Source of the DNA: Sporotomaculum syntrophicum
Lineage (GTDB): Bacteria > Bacillota > Desulfotomaculia > Desulfotomaculales > Desulfallaceae
Direction of reading: 5' to 3'
DNA: 64,000 nt
NCBI RefSeq assembly: GCF_009932395.1
Contig: NZ_LSRS01000003.1
Location: 116,951 to 180,950 of the forward strand
A program made the translations under genes and the position numbers. Each line of letters starts with the position of its first letter. The first letter of the stretch is position 1. The notes under the pieces were generated by a model that had not been told where the DNA came from, did no database searches, and was given only the letters and a program-made list of their open reading frames with translations. Positions 17,429 through 26,628 of the stretch are shown here, one piece after another.

Positions 17429-17661
17429 TTTCTTAGCAAATGAAAAACCTCCCTTTTAAATTTACTGGTAAGACGGTAGAAACCAATATTTGGTTCCACT
17501 ATACTCACTCTTTACCATAGCTTTTTGGGCTTGTGTAGCTATACCGGTGCTTGTTATACCCATTGGCAATTTTAGCATTAAAAAGAAGGGTTTGGGGTAA
17601 AGCAGAAGAACTCAAAGTTAAATAAAGGGGTTGGTCCGGCATAAATGCGTTAATCGATTTT

Positions 17662-17847
17662 TTGTACAGTTTGGGATTTATATTGCTGGCTGCAGGTTTA
17701 CTTTTTTTAAGTGCTTTTTTGCTGCGCTACCTTTGGAATACAACCATACCGGAGTTATTTAACTTAAAGCCGGTAACCTATTGGCAAGCTTTCCAACTTC
17801 TACTTATAGCTGGTTTACTATTTGGTGGTCCGAACTTAATAAATTGA
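17662..17847 (+). CDS. Small conserved membrane protein (61 aa)
   Basis: Two hydrophobic helices (SLGFILLAAGLLFLSAFLL and FQLLLIAGLLFGG) joined by a short loop with LWNTTIPELF. This layout is seen in small membrane proteins common in Firmicutes and other bacteria. The only usable start is TTG at 17662; the ribosome site is weak. Function unknown. Confidence 0.55.
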   Translation: MYSLGFILLAAGLLFLSAFLLRYLWNTTIPELFNLKPVTYWQAFQLLLIAGLLFGGPNLIN

Positions 17848-17858
17848 TGCAAAGTGCA

Positions 17859-18034
17859 TCACAACCGCTGGATAAGAACCTCCACCCGCTCCTGCACCCT
17901 GGGCCGCACGAACAAGCCCCACAAAAGAATAAACTTACCGAATGAGGTTCGGGCATGTCGACTCACCATTTTAAGCTTGCTCCTCTGGATAGCACTGGCA
18001 AATTCATGTCGAACTACCGATGATAGCCCTGGTC
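17859..18034 (-). pseudogene. Coding fragment of unknown family
   Basis: The leftward frame gives a plausible basic peptide (VVRHEFASAIQRSKLKMVS, then FILLWGLFVRP, VQERVEVLIQRL) and a stop, but it has no start codon and an upstream stop near 18035. Likely the 3' end of a decayed gene. Confidence 0.25.
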
Positions 18035-18093
18035 ACATAAAGTTTTGGCCTGTATAAATCGTCATTTGACTGACTTTAAGGAGAAAATTAGAT

Positions 18094-18315
18094 ATGGATA
18101 CTGTGCATTATATTTTAAGATTTCTAATCATTTTCTTAATAATGATAATTATCATAAGAATTTTTATGATCGCAGCTAACTATATTGGCAAACAGGTCGT
18201 AAATTTTTTCAAGACCTATTATTTAAAAAAAGAAGGTACAGGTAAAATCGCTAAAAAGTATAATATCCAAATTTTACTTTGCACGACTGTTCCTGTTAAG
18301 TATCTCTGTTTCTAA
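18094..18315 (+). CDS. Small membrane protein (73 aa)
   Basis: ATG with AAGGAG ten bases upstream. One long, Ile-rich hydrophobic helix (residues 8-27), then a basic cytoplasmic part. No family recognised. Confidence 0.45.
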   Translation: MDTVHYILRFLIIFLIMIIIIRIFMIAANYIGKQVVNFFKTYYLKKEGTGKIAKKYNIQILLCTTVPVKYLCF

Positions 18316-18347
18316 TAATTGAGTATCCTATGATATTTTTCGGTATA

Positions 18348-18911
18348 TCATAATTGAAGTGCTACAAGTCTCCAATCTTCTAAAAAATATTTTTTCAAGT
18401 TGGGTCTTCTTCGTACAGCTAATGGATGGTATGAGACCACTATACTTAACAGATTATCTTTATGAATTTTGCCTCTCAGATTTTTAACTTCGGCAGATGG
18501 ATCTCTAAAATAATATTGGGTTGCGACATTTCCCAGGGTCATGACGATTTTAGGCTGCATCATATCAATTTGTTCCCATAAATACCCCAAACATTGCATT
18601 CTAGCCTTATGCTTATCGTAAGAACGAATAGGCCTGCACTTTAATATATAGCTAACATATAATTGACCCGGTTGTATTCCGGCTTCATATGCCGCCAATT
18701 GCAAGGTTTCTCTGGTGCCACATAGAAAAGGTTCGCCAAATTTGTTTTCCCTTGCCCCAGGATTATCTAGAATAACAAAAACCGGCGATGATGGATTACC
18801 TTCTCCCCAAATTACGCGAGTTCCATGAAATGATAACTCGCATTTTTGGCAATCAAGTACAACGTGGGGTGGTATATCCTCCGGCAATATTTTGGGTAAT
18901 GGTTTGATCAA
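18348..18911 (-). CDS. Uracil-DNA glycosylase superfamily protein
   Basis: 187 aa, resembling family-4-type uracil-DNA glycosylases that remove uracil from DNA. Two N-terminal Cys (CQKCEL) and a later Cys before RP (KCRPIR) fit the 4Fe-4S ligand pattern. Motif 1 is divergent (LDNPGARENKFGEPFLCG instead of GEAPG.....G.PF.G), while motif 2 is present as VVSYHPLAVRRRPNLK. MTLGNVATQYYF corresponds to the 'TLG..A' core strand. TTG start with AGGGG. The altered motif 1 (Asn-Pro-Gly) could shift substrate range. Stand-alone. Confidence 0.8.
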   Translation of the reverse strand: MIKPLPKILPEDIPPHVVLDCQKCELSFHGTRVIWGEGNPSSPVFVILDNPGARENKFGEPFLCGTRETLQLAAYEAGIQPGQLYVSYILKCRPIRSYDKHKARMQCLGYLWEQIDMMQPKIVMTLGNVATQYYFRDPSAEVKNLRGKIHKDNLLSIVVSYHPLAVRRRPNLKKYFLEDWRLVALQL

Positions 18912-19027
18912 TAGATATACAGCCCCTTTTTAACTTATATTAAAATAGGGTTTTAAAAAGGGCTATATTTTATTCGTTTTGGAAGCAGTAATGCTCATTG
19001 GCATCTAAGCCTATCCCGAAATTTGGA

Positions 19028-19735
19028 CTACTCGTTCAAAAAATGAATATCGTGTTCCGTGCTTTCGTCCGTATCAATCTGGAGGTCTTCCGGTATCCGC
19101 AGATAGAAAACCATATCACCAAAGAAGTGGTCCATTCTATCCATAGAATAACCCCTGCCGGTAAACTGAGCCATGGTGAAGTCATGACAGAACCGGGCCG
19201 CTTCCAGATGAATCCTTTCCGGCTGAAGTATTTCTAACTGATTGCCTTGCAGCCGAATATCCGGCGGATTAGCCAGCGTTAAACGGTTTGATGATTTGGG
19301 GGCGTAACTGAATACCTCCAGCTTGCCGTCGCGGACATCTTTTCTCTCCATGACAATGGGAGTAGAATACCGTTCATAATCCGGGGCTGTTATTTTCAGG
19401 CGTTCTTCCTGATAGTCAAAACTCCACCGGGCAATGATCTCCGCGCCTTCGTAATCGTCCAACCGGCCTTCATTGAACGCATCGTAAAACGCATTGATCT
19501 GGGAGTCATGATAAGAATACTGTCCCGGCCCGTTCTCAATAACTTCGAACGGCTCCGGCGTACTAGGTTCCGCAATCGCGTAAAACACAGGGACGGTGAC
19601 AAATAAAAGTGCTATATAGAAGCCGACCACCAGGCGAGCCTTACCCGGCGAAATGCGGACTTTGCTGAAGGCAGAAAACGCAAAGATAATCAGCAGAAGG
19701 ATCAATAGGTTTATAAACGAAGCCACCAATGTCAT
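19028..19735 (-). CDS. Membrane protein of the GntR-ABC operon
   Basis: 235 aa; two N-terminal hydrophobic segments (about 5-22 and 36-55) and an extracytoplasmic domain (60-235) of unknown fold. It is the last gene of a four-gene leftward operon; its ATG overlaps the stop of the permease gene (ATGA). Its role is probably accessory to the exporter. No family recognised. Confidence 0.6.
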   Translation of the reverse strand: MTLVASFINLLILLLIIFAFSAFSKVRISPGKARLVVGFYIALLFVTVPVFYAIAEPSTPEPFEVIENGPGQYSYHDSQINAFYDAFNEGRLDDYEGAEIIARWSFDYQEERLKITAPDYERYSTPIVMERKDVRDGKLEVFSYAPKSSNRLTLANPPDIRLQGNQLEILQPERIHLEAARFCHDFTMAQFTGRGYSMDRMDHFFGDMVFYLRIPEDLQIDTDESTEHDIHFLNE

Positions 19736-20481
19736 TTCCTGACCTCCATTCTATTGAAAAACAGAATTACACATCCAAAAACGATGGCCGATACAAGAAC
19801 AACCTTTAGGGCGAAAAGCGCGTGGGAACCTTCTGTGGAAAAAAACTCAATAGCGCTGTTTAGTGTCCTGGCCTGGCCGGTACTTCTGGCCTCCACAAAC
19901 AATGTGCCAAAAAACAGGCCCGGTAGCAGCACGACAAAAGCAGGGTGCCGTTGCGTCAGCATGCCGATGAAATACCCAATGATGCTGAGAAGCGCCGCAT
20001 AGAGAGTGGCGGCGAAGATGCCGCTTAGTAAAGCCGGCGGCGCAATCCAAAAGGCGGGACCGGTATCTACCCCGCCATGGGAAAGGAGCATTACCACACG
20101 CAACAGTAGTCCGCATAATGTGGCAGTAACCCCGGCGATGACGGCGGCGGTGAGTAGAAAGGCCAGGCTGGAAAGGTGACTGCTCAGTCGGTTTGAAACA
20201 AAGGTAAAATCCGTTTTGAATCCGTTATTAGCCATACTGATTCCGATACTAAAGGCCCAGATTAAAGTAAAGATGATGATCACATCGCCGGTGAAATATT
20301 TTATAGTGTAAGACATGCCCTGGCTGCCACCCCCCGAGCTGCCCACGCCATTAAGGGAGAAGAAAAACGCCAGCAACTGCACCGCAATCAAGGCGAAGAA
20401 CAGGCCCGCATGGGCTTTTATCTTATAGTGATACTGTGTTTTCGCCACGGCAAGTACGCTAGTTTCGGTCAAAGACATCAT
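19732..20481 (-). CDS. ABC transporter permease
   Basis: 249 aa with about six hydrophobic helices and little else, like ABC-2-type permeases paired with GntR regulators (YtrC/YtrD type). ATG with AAAGGAGGG. The start overlaps the 3' end of the ATPase gene by 23 bp, so the two are translationally coupled. Substrate unknown; related systems export peptides or respond to cell-wall antibiotics. Confidence 0.75.
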   Translation of the reverse strand: MMSLTETSVLAVAKTQYHYKIKAHAGLFFALIAVQLLAFFFSLNGVGSSGGGSQGMSYTIKYFTGDVIIIFTLIWAFSIGISMANNGFKTDFTFVSNRLSSHLSSLAFLLTAAVIAGVTATLCGLLLRVVMLLSHGGVDTGPAFWIAPPALLSGIFAATLYAALLSIIGYFIGMLTQRHPAFVVLLPGLFFGTLFVEARSTGQARTLNSAIEFFSTEGSHALFALKVVLVSAIVFGCVILFFNRMEVRK

Positions 20482-21361
20482 CGATCCCTCCTTTGTTCCG
20501 CGCTGTCAGGTACATACAAAGATCGTCGGCGGCCACCGGTGAAATCGCCACGCCTTCGAGGCGGGCCTTATGCAGTTCCTCTTCTGCAAATTGGTTGCGG
20601 ACAGCTATATACACGCTGTCCTTTCCCAGCTTTTTCCGGTGCAAGACCTCGGCTTTTTCAGCCATCTTCGCAATAGTTTCCTCTTTGCCCTGCAGTCCGA
20701 CGGCGTATTCTTTCAACTCATCGATAGGCATATGCAGGCATTTTTCGCCGTCCTTGATCAGTAGAAGATCATCTAAAATGTCGTTGATTTCATTCAATAA
20801 GTGACTAGATAGAATTACGGTGCGCGGACACTGCATAAAGTCTTTTAACAGTGCACGGTAAAAATCTTTCCGTACCGCCGCGTCCATACCGATGGTGGGC
20901 TCATCAAAGATGGTCAGCGGACAGTGGGCGGCAAGACCGAGAATCACATTAAAGGCGCTGCGCATACCTTTGGAAAGCTTACTGTGATATTGCCCGGGAT
21001 GCAGATTGAAGTATGTAAACAGCCCCACGGCTAATTTATGATCCCAATGCGCATAGAAGCGGCCTGCGGATTCCAGAATTTCGCCGAGATTCATTGATGC
21101 CGGCAAGACCATGTTTTCATCCACAAAAATCATGTTGGCGGAAACCTTGATATTGTTGAATGGGTTTTCCGAGAAAACCTGAATACTGCCTGCATTAGGG
21201 AGAAGGTATCCGGCAATCAACTTCAAAAGTGTGGTTTTTCCGGCGCCGTTTCGTCCGATTAACCCCGTGATTTTATTAGGTGCCAGTGTGAAAGACAGGT
21301 TTTTGACCGCCGTGGTTCGCCCGAATGTTTTTGTCAGCCCGCTGCAATCAACGACATTCAT
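20459..21361 (-). CDS. ABC transporter ATP-binding protein
   Basis: 300 aa. Walker A GRNGAGKTT (about 37-45), signature LSKGMRSAFN, Walker B TIFDEPTIGMD, and H-loop SSH are present. The C-terminal 80 residues are the regulatory extension usual in this exporter type. ATG overlaps the stop of the GntR gene; SD GGAGGGATC. Drives the permease encoded next. Confidence 0.9.
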   Translation of the reverse strand: MNVVDCSGLTKTFGRTTAVKNLSFTLAPNKITGLIGRNGAGKTTLLKLIAGYLLPNAGSIQVFSENPFNNIKVSANMIFVDENMVLPASMNLGEILESAGRFYAHWDHKLAVGLFTYFNLHPGQYHSKLSKGMRSAFNVILGLAAHCPLTIFDEPTIGMDAAVRKDFYRALLKDFMQCPRTVILSSHLLNEINDILDDLLLIKDGEKCLHMPIDELKEYAVGLQGKEETIAKMAEKAEVLHRKKLGKDSVYIAVRNQFAEEELHKARLEGVAISPVAADDLCMYLTARNKGGIDDVFDRN

Positions 21362-21750
21362 TGTGATCCCTCCTCCTCCGTTACCTGAAGTTCTGCCGCT
21401 ATTAGCATGTTAATTAGATCGTCCCTACCGACATCCAGGCGCTTTGCTTCGGCGACCAGCTCCAACACCAGTTGCTTTAGATTGCGTTCTATTCGCTTGC
21501 TGCGTATGGCCGCTCTGGCATGGCAAGATACAAACATGCCAAGCCCCCTTTTTTTATACAAGAGTTTTTCGCCGGCCAAAATGTTCAACCCTTTGGCAGC
21601 GGTGGCCGGGTTGACGTTAAACATGTCCGCCAATTGGTACTGGGAATATATTTTTTCATCGCTCGCAATGTTGCCGTTTAGAATCTCCATTTCCAGCCAT
21701 TCTGCAATCTGTACATAAATCGGCTTTAGACTGTTTGTATCCAGCAGCAA
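21358..21750 (-). CDS. GntR family (YtrA-type) regulator
   Basis: About 130 aa; N-terminal winged helix (IYVQIAEWLEMEILNGNI, then YSQYQLADMFNVNPATAAKG) and a short tail without a ligand domain, as in the YtrA subfamily. The frame is open to 21789 but that would start inside the operator; the TTG at 21750 (LLLDTN) has a perfect GGAGGTGATC seven bases upstream and is chosen. First gene of its operon; a 38-bp palindrome covers the promoter, indicating autorepression. Confidence 0.85.
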   Translation of the reverse strand: MLLDTNSLKPIYVQIAEWLEMEILNGNIASDEKIYSQYQLADMFNVNPATAAKGLNILAGEKLLYKKRGLGMFVSCHARAAIRSKRIERNLKQLVLELVAEAKRLDVGRDDLINMLIAAELQVTEEEGSQ

Positions 21751-21775
21751 ACGATCACCTCCCCGCCACCTGCCG

Positions 21776-21813
21776 GTAGTATAGTGCATTACTCTTGTAA
21801 TGTACTATACTAC
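21776..21813. promoter_or_regulatory. Operator/promoter of the first GntR-ABC operon
   Basis: Inverted repeat with 17-base arms (one mismatch) around 4 bases. On the minus strand a TTGACA -35 lies upstream (about 21827-21832) and the -10 (TATAGT) falls inside the palindrome, so a bound GntR would block RNA polymerase. Confidence 0.75.
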
Positions 21814-21839
21814 AATTTTTGTTTTGATGTCAATAAAAA

Positions 21840-22140
21840 GCAGCTGATAATCATCCTATCTCTCTCCTAAAAGATCGCGGTTTGACGAGCAGCATCTTCT
21901 ACTAATGTTTTAGGACAATGGCGTTCTTGCGCATGAAAGATGTATACATTGCTTCGTCTATGAGTATTCGTCGTTCGGCTTGTAGGATATCTTTGCTTTG
22001 GTTGATGTACATAAAGTTTAAGTAACGATTCCCGGGAGACTTCCTCGGCATCGTGTTGATGCCTTGGAGTGAGCCGGCGAGTTCATACAGCTTGGTCCCA
22101 ACTAAGCTGGAATAATTCCCGTATGCTGCTCTTCTTTAAA
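21840..22140. other. Gene-poor stretch, possible coding remnant
   Basis: No supported gene. On the minus strand, 21900-22060 gives a 49-codon frame (MPRKSPGNRYLNFMYINQSK onward) and an overlapping longer open frame; neither matches a family I know and neither has a ribosome site. Probably a decayed gene. Confidence 0.3.
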
Positions 22141-22143
22141 TTA

Positions 22144-22178
22144 AAAAATCCCTTATTCCCACAAAGGAAAAGGGATTT
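22144..22178 (-). terminator. Terminator of the sigma factor gene
   Basis: Minus strand: AAATCCCTTTTCC pairs with GGAATAAGGGATTT (one mismatch) and continues into TTTTT, 100 bp downstream of the sigma gene stop. Confidence 0.75.
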
Positions 22179-22277
22179 CTATATCTGAGCTAAAACGTCA
22201 TATTTAAACCAAGTGACTCAATTAGAACACTCATTTGCTTTCTTTTTCCCTTCATAATTAGAACTTACGTAACTGCT

Positions 22278-22775
22278 TTAACCTACCTCGCTGCAGAATG
22301 TTTTTTTGATAGCTCGTTTTGCCCCCGGGTGCGGGGCTAATTGTATTTGCAATTCCCACCGTCCCGTATTTAACAGCCGGGTTACCGCTGTTTTTTCTAT
22401 ACCGGTCATCTCTGCTATCTCGACATAGCCCAGCCCCAATACTTCTCGCAAAACCAATACCAGCCTTACTTTAAGCGGCAGCGTTAAAAGGGCATTTTGG
22501 ACATTGTTTGAACTATTGTCTTTGGTTGGCGGGCTACTTTTAGTTTTAGATAAGTTTTTACTCAGGCTGGATGTGGGTTTATTTATGTATATCAAACACA
22601 GGCTTTTTAAAGCTGTGTTTAAATTTATATTGCCGTTTAATGCGTTAAAAACGTCCCTTATTAGATCTTGGGTTTTCCTGTGACTGCCGGTTAATCTGTA
22701 GCCTGTGTTGTAGAGTAAATTTACTATTTGATCGGAAGAATCACTCCACTTAGACATTTCTCTCAGTTTGGGCAT
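22278..22775 (-). CDS. ECF-like sigma-70 family protein
   Basis: 165 aa from the ATG at 22775 (MPKLREMS), which has GAAGGAGAAGG; an earlier ATG at 22823 lacks one. The C-terminal half is a sigma region 4: NALLTLPLKVRLVLVLREVL, YVEIAEMTGIEKTAVTRLLN. Region 2 is short and degenerate (LLYNTGYRLTGSHRKTQDL), so promoter melting ability is doubtful. No anti-sigma gene is beside it. A Ser/Lys linker joins the two halves. Confidence 0.7.
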   Translation of the reverse strand: MPKLREMSKWSDSSDQIVNLLYNTGYRLTGSHRKTQDLIRDVFNALNGNINLNTALKSLCLIYINKPTSSLSKNLSKTKSSPPTKDNSSNNVQNALLTLPLKVRLVLVLREVLGLGYVEIAEMTGIEKTAVTRLLNTGRWELQIQLAPHPGAKRAIKKTFCSEVG

Positions 22776-22899
22776 GGCCCCTTCTCCTTCTCGGTTAAAA
22801 TTCGGTTTAACATGTGGCATCAAGTCAAATATTCCTCGGGCATTCTGCCCCTTACACTTCTTAACTGCAAAGCAACACTAACTACCACGTGGTTGGGGC

Positions 22900-22965
22900 G
22901 GGCGGGGCTTAAACCCCGCCCGTTGGGCTCCAAATGGGACAAACCTCTGCGAGGTATGTCCCATT
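22900..22965. repeat. Two consecutive strong hairpins
   Basis: GGGCGGGG...CCCCGCCC (22900-22921, 8-base arms) is followed by AATGGGACA...TGTCCCATT (22933-22965, with extra inner pairs ACCT/AGGT). They sit between the end of the large ABC permease gene and the sigma factor leader. No T-run. May form a joint terminator or a small structured RNA. Confidence 0.4.
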
Positions 22966-22993
22966 ACCGCTTTTGGCTTAACTGCCGTGATAG

Positions 22994-25072
22994 TTAATCT
23001 TTAAAATGTTCTTTTATAAAATCAGGAACATTATGGGCCGCAAAACTGCCGTAAGCAAAATTCCTTTTATCTCCTCCATAAAAACCAATAATATAGCCTT
23101 CAGTATTTTGGCTGAAAAAATCATCTAAAAACCATTGATCACGGTATTCCCTCAGGCAAGTTTCAATTTGGCTTTTATCTCTGATTTCAAACCGTTCAAT
23201 ATTATTAGCATTTGAATTTCCGGTTTCCATAACATATCCCGTTTTTCTTTTTTCTTCCCATTGCTCCCGGCTTTCTATCTTCTCTACAACTACATAAGCT
23301 ATTTCTTCAGGAAGAATTCTCGCTTTTTGGTAATAACCTTTCTCCTTAAGCCATTTTTCCAACAGGGCATCAGATTTACTCCAAGTAGCATTGATTTGCT
23401 GATCACCATTATGTTGTTGAACAATTTCAGCCAGCCTTGGATAATTGTTTAACTTATTATTGGCAATCAACATGCTTACATTGGCCCAGGGCACTTTTTG
23501 CTCGGTCATCTGTTCATAAGTTTTATTCAGGACATCTTGTTGCATTACTTCGATCGCTTCTTTTATTTCAACCGGATTTAAGATAACCGCTTCTTTATAT
23601 GTGTCGGTACGCATATTCGGGCGCAAGGTGATTTTCTCCACGTCGGCAGGATTGACTTGCAGAACATCATAATGAGCTTGCTTATATTCTTTTGCTTCAT
23701 AAATAGGTTTTAAATACCTGGCATACTCGTCATAAGTAATTTCATAACCTCTGGTCATTGTACTTCCATCACTTAATTGATAAATAAGAATGGCACTTCT
23801 TTTTGGCTTTTGGCTCTTGGTCAAATAATTAGAATTTTTGTCTTGCACAAGTTTTTGGTGCAGCTGATAAATGTTCTGTACATTGTTTGGCTCGGAGAAG
23901 AAACCCATTTGATATTTCTCTAAATTGGTATAATAATAGAAACTATCACTGAAATAAACTTGTTGGACCTCCGCAAGCGGCGGCAGCCTCTTTTCATAGC
24001 CCGTCAGATCAAACCTGATGCCCAGGATTAAAACCAGCATGATAGCGCCAAAAACTGCATAGCCTTTAAAATTCTTTACTTCTCTAAAGAACCCCAGGGA
24101 TTTTTTCAACATTATTTCAGCAACCACATAGCCGGTTAGGGAACCAATTAAATAGCCAAAGACAACCCAGGCAGTAGTCTGCTGAGTTTCCTTAAAATAA
24201 AGCCCTCCCAGCAGCATAGTACAAAAAGTAACACCGTATTTAAAGATATTATGCAACTTAGCAAAAGCAATGGATTGGTTGGCGTTTTCTAAATTCCTCA
24301 GCTTATAAAGATATTCGGCCAGGAATAGCAGAGCCAGGCAGATTACCAAATAAACCACTATTTCGCCACCGCCCATCTGCCGCTCATTCAGGGGATTAAA
24401 ACCATGCAAAACCCTTGGAATCGGGGAAAGCCTTTCCAATTGATAATCCAAATTAAACTTAAAACCATAAACAAAAAAGTCAAGATTGGAGGTAAGCAAA
24501 ATAGTTATGCCCGCCGGGAAAGCTAAAAGAATGTATGTTAAAACACCTTGCACTGCCGAAATGCCAACGAGCATGCCAACAAAGACGCAGGTTAAGAAGA
24601 TGGTTAAGTTCATTAGGGTAGTAATACCCATCCAACTGAAAACATCGTAAATACTGTAGTAATTACCCAGGTCAAGCAACAGGTTTAAGGTAATTGCAAT
24701 AATGCCGGTAATCAATACCGGTAAGATTAACAATACAACCCCGACTAGAATATGGCTTCTGTAAATAATGCTTCTTGGCACCGGAAGACTGTGCAACGAA
24801 TCGGCTGAAATCTGGACCTGCAAATAGCGGAATATTAGCATGGCTAATACAACCGGTACTGACAAAATTAAAATACTTTGTATTTCCTGGTTGTTAAGCA
24901 AAAATAAATCCTTCAACGCACTTTTGTTGATATATTCATTGCTAAGTATCATGATTATATTTATTGGGATCACAAAAGCTAAAGCCAGAGTGTAGAAAAC
25001 CGCTACCCAGCTGTATTTCCTGAAATCATTCAATAAAAATCCTTCATTAAAAAATGATGTTTTTAATTTCAT
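22994..25072 (-). CDS. Large ABC transporter permease
   Basis: About 692 aa. N-terminal half has about ten hydrophobic helices (residues 15-375), followed by a roughly 310-residue extracytoplasmic domain without recognised motif. This two-part layout resembles permeases of GntR-associated exporters in clostridia. Start: a TTG at 25078 precedes an ATG at 25072 that follows a G-rich site (GGGGGG); the ATG is preferred. It overlaps the ATPase gene, so coupled translation is likely. Confidence 0.75.
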   Translation of the reverse strand: MKLKTSFFNEGFLLNDFRKYSWVAVFYTLALAFVIPINIIMILSNEYINKSALKDLFLLNNQEIQSILILSVPVVLAMLIFRYLQVQISADSLHSLPVPRSIIYRSHILVGVVLLILPVLITGIIAITLNLLLDLGNYYSIYDVFSWMGITTLMNLTIFLTCVFVGMLVGISAVQGVLTYILLAFPAGITILLTSNLDFFVYGFKFNLDYQLERLSPIPRVLHGFNPLNERQMGGGEIVVYLVICLALLFLAEYLYKLRNLENANQSIAFAKLHNIFKYGVTFCTMLLGGLYFKETQQTTAWVVFGYLIGSLTGYVVAEIMLKKSLGFFREVKNFKGYAVFGAIMLVLILGIRFDLTGYEKRLPPLAEVQQVYFSDSFYYYTNLEKYQMGFFSEPNNVQNIYQLHQKLVQDKNSNYLTKSQKPKRSAILIYQLSDGSTMTRGYEITYDEYARYLKPIYEAKEYKQAHYDVLQVNPADVEKITLRPNMRTDTYKEAVILNPVEIKEAIEVMQQDVLNKTYEQMTEQKVPWANVSMLIANNKLNNYPRLAEIVQQHNGDQQINATWSKSDALLEKWLKEKGYYQKARILPEEIAYVVVEKIESREQWEEKRKTGYVMETGNSNANNIERFEIRDKSQIETCLREYRDQWFLDDFFSQNTEGYIIGFYGGDKRNFAYGSFAAHNVPDFIKEHFKD

Positions 25073-25946
25073 AGCCAATCCCCCCCATCTCGTAAATAAA
25101 TATTTCTTCTAGTGTTAGAGGTAAAATATCTAATAGCACAGGTTGGTATTGGTAACTATCTTTAATAATTTCTTCTTTTTTCCCTCTTATAATAAACAGT
25201 AGGACACTACCTCTTTTTTCCTGGTATAAGACATGCTTATTGCCAAATATACTTGCCGGCAGATCACCTTGGAAAGCAACTTGAATTTTATGTATGTCTG
25301 ATTTCAAAGCATCCAAATCCTTCTCCACAACCGACCTGCCTTGATGCAAAATACCTACACAATCGCATAGATCTTCAAGCTCTCTTAAATTGTGGGAGGA
25401 TATTAATACGGTCATTTCCCTAGCGGCTGTATCTTGAATAATTAAATTTTTGACTTTCTGCCTCATAACAGGGTCCAAACCGTCCAATGGCTCATCTAAA
25501 AGCAAAAAATCAGGTGTAATAGATAAAGCAAGCCAAAAAGCAGCCTGCCTCTGCATACCTTTGGACATTTGCTGTATTTTTTTATGCTCATCAAGCCGAA
25601 AAGCATCCTTTAATTTTTGGTATCGTTCCTCATTCCAGTTGGCATAAATTCTTTGATAAAATTTAGCCATATCTTGAACAGTATATTGTGAGAAAAAATA
25701 TAACGAATCAGGAATAAAGACGGTTCTAGATTTGATGGCTATATTTTCAAAAACCTTTTGGTTATCAATCAAAACCTCTCCCAGGTCCTGGCGATAAACT
25801 CCGGCCAATATTTTTAATAAGGTTGTTTTCCCGGCGCCATTTGAACCCACCAGGCCATAAATGGAACCTTTTTTAACTTTAATGCTAACATCGGTCAGCG
25901 CCGCCGAATCAGCAAAATTTTTGCTGATGTTTTTAGCTTCGATCAC
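25047..25946 (-). CDS. ABC transporter ATP-binding protein
   Basis: 299 aa. Walker A GSNGAGKTT, signature MSKGMQRQAAFWLALS, Walker B LLLDEPLDGLDP, and switch His in SSHNLREL are intact. GTG start with GGGGGGAGC; overlaps the end of the GntR gene by 14 bp. Paralogous to the ATPase at 20459-21361 (about the same length and order), so the region holds two related exporter operons. Confidence 0.9.
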   Translation of the reverse strand: MIEAKNISKNFADSAALTDVSIKVKKGSIYGLVGSNGAGKTTLLKILAGVYRQDLGEVLIDNQKVFENIAIKSRTVFIPDSLYFFSQYTVQDMAKFYQRIYANWNEERYQKLKDAFRLDEHKKIQQMSKGMQRQAAFWLALSITPDFLLLDEPLDGLDPVMRQKVKNLIIQDTAAREMTVLISSHNLRELEDLCDCVGILHQGRSVVEKDLDALKSDIHKIQVAFQGDLPASIFGNKHVLYQEKRGSVLLFIIRGKKEEIIKDSYQYQPVLLDILPLTLEEIFIYEMGGIGYEIKNIIF

Positions 25947-26328
25947 TTTTTGCTCCCCCCTTAATCATAACGTCAACCTCGGAGACGATTTTAATAATTT
26001 CTTCTTTTGTCATGCCTAAATAAATAACTTCAGACAGAATTTTAACCAGTTCCTCCCTTAACCTGGGTAATTTCTCATCGTTGCCGTCGCGGCCAACCCG
26101 GGCCACAAAATTTCCCTTACCCGGCAGGGAATAGATATAACCTTGACTCTCCAGTTCTCTGTAAGCCTTTTGAATGGTGTTGGGATTAATTGTTAGCCGG
26201 CTGGAAAGTACCCGCACCGAAGGTAGCTGTTCATCGGTCTTTAAAACTTCACTTATGATCAACTCTTTTAATTTATCTACTAGTTGTTCATAGATAGGCT
26301 GCCTGCTTCTTAAATCAAGTTCAAACAT
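25933..26328 (-). CDS. GntR family (YtrA-type) regulator
   Basis: 131 aa: winged helix with PIYEQLVDKLKELIISEVL, LPSVRVLSSRLTINPNTIQKAYRELESQGY and the wing GKGNFV, then a short dimerising tail. No effector domain. ATG with GGGAGGG. First gene of the second GntR-ABC operon, with an inverted repeat just downstream of its -10 element. Confidence 0.88.
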   Translation of the reverse strand: MFELDLRSRQPIYEQLVDKLKELIISEVLKTDEQLPSVRVLSSRLTINPNTIQKAYRELESQGYIYSLPGKGNFVARVGRDGNDEKLPRLREELVKILSEVIYLGMTKEEIIKIVSEVDVMIKGGAKSDRS

Positions 26329-26351
26329 TAAAACCCTCCCTTCCGTTCCAT

Positions 26352-26405
26352 CTGTACCATTAGTGTTAGTACAGTTATTATATAAATAAATCCACCGCTT
26401 GTAAA
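26352..26405 (-). promoter_or_regulatory. Promoter and operator of the second GntR-ABC operon
   Basis: Minus strand: TTTACA (26400-26405), 17-base spacer, TATAAT (26377-26382), then CTGTAC-N11-GTACAG (26352-26374) across the likely start site: a roadblock-type GntR operator. Confidence 0.65.
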
Positions 26406-26628
26406 TAGCGGTAGATTATAATTGTTATTTCTATCCTTGCATAGCTCCGGTTCTGGATAAAGGCTCATGAACACCTTCTTTCCTGGTAGTAATTCAACAG
26501 AAGTGATTCAGCATAAAAAGCAATTAATAATTTTTCTAAAAAAGTGCTAAAAGCGAAGAGGACAGATTTGTTGACCTGCACTTTATCAACAGCCCGCCCC
26601 CTTACATAATGTATTTTTATATTTTAAA

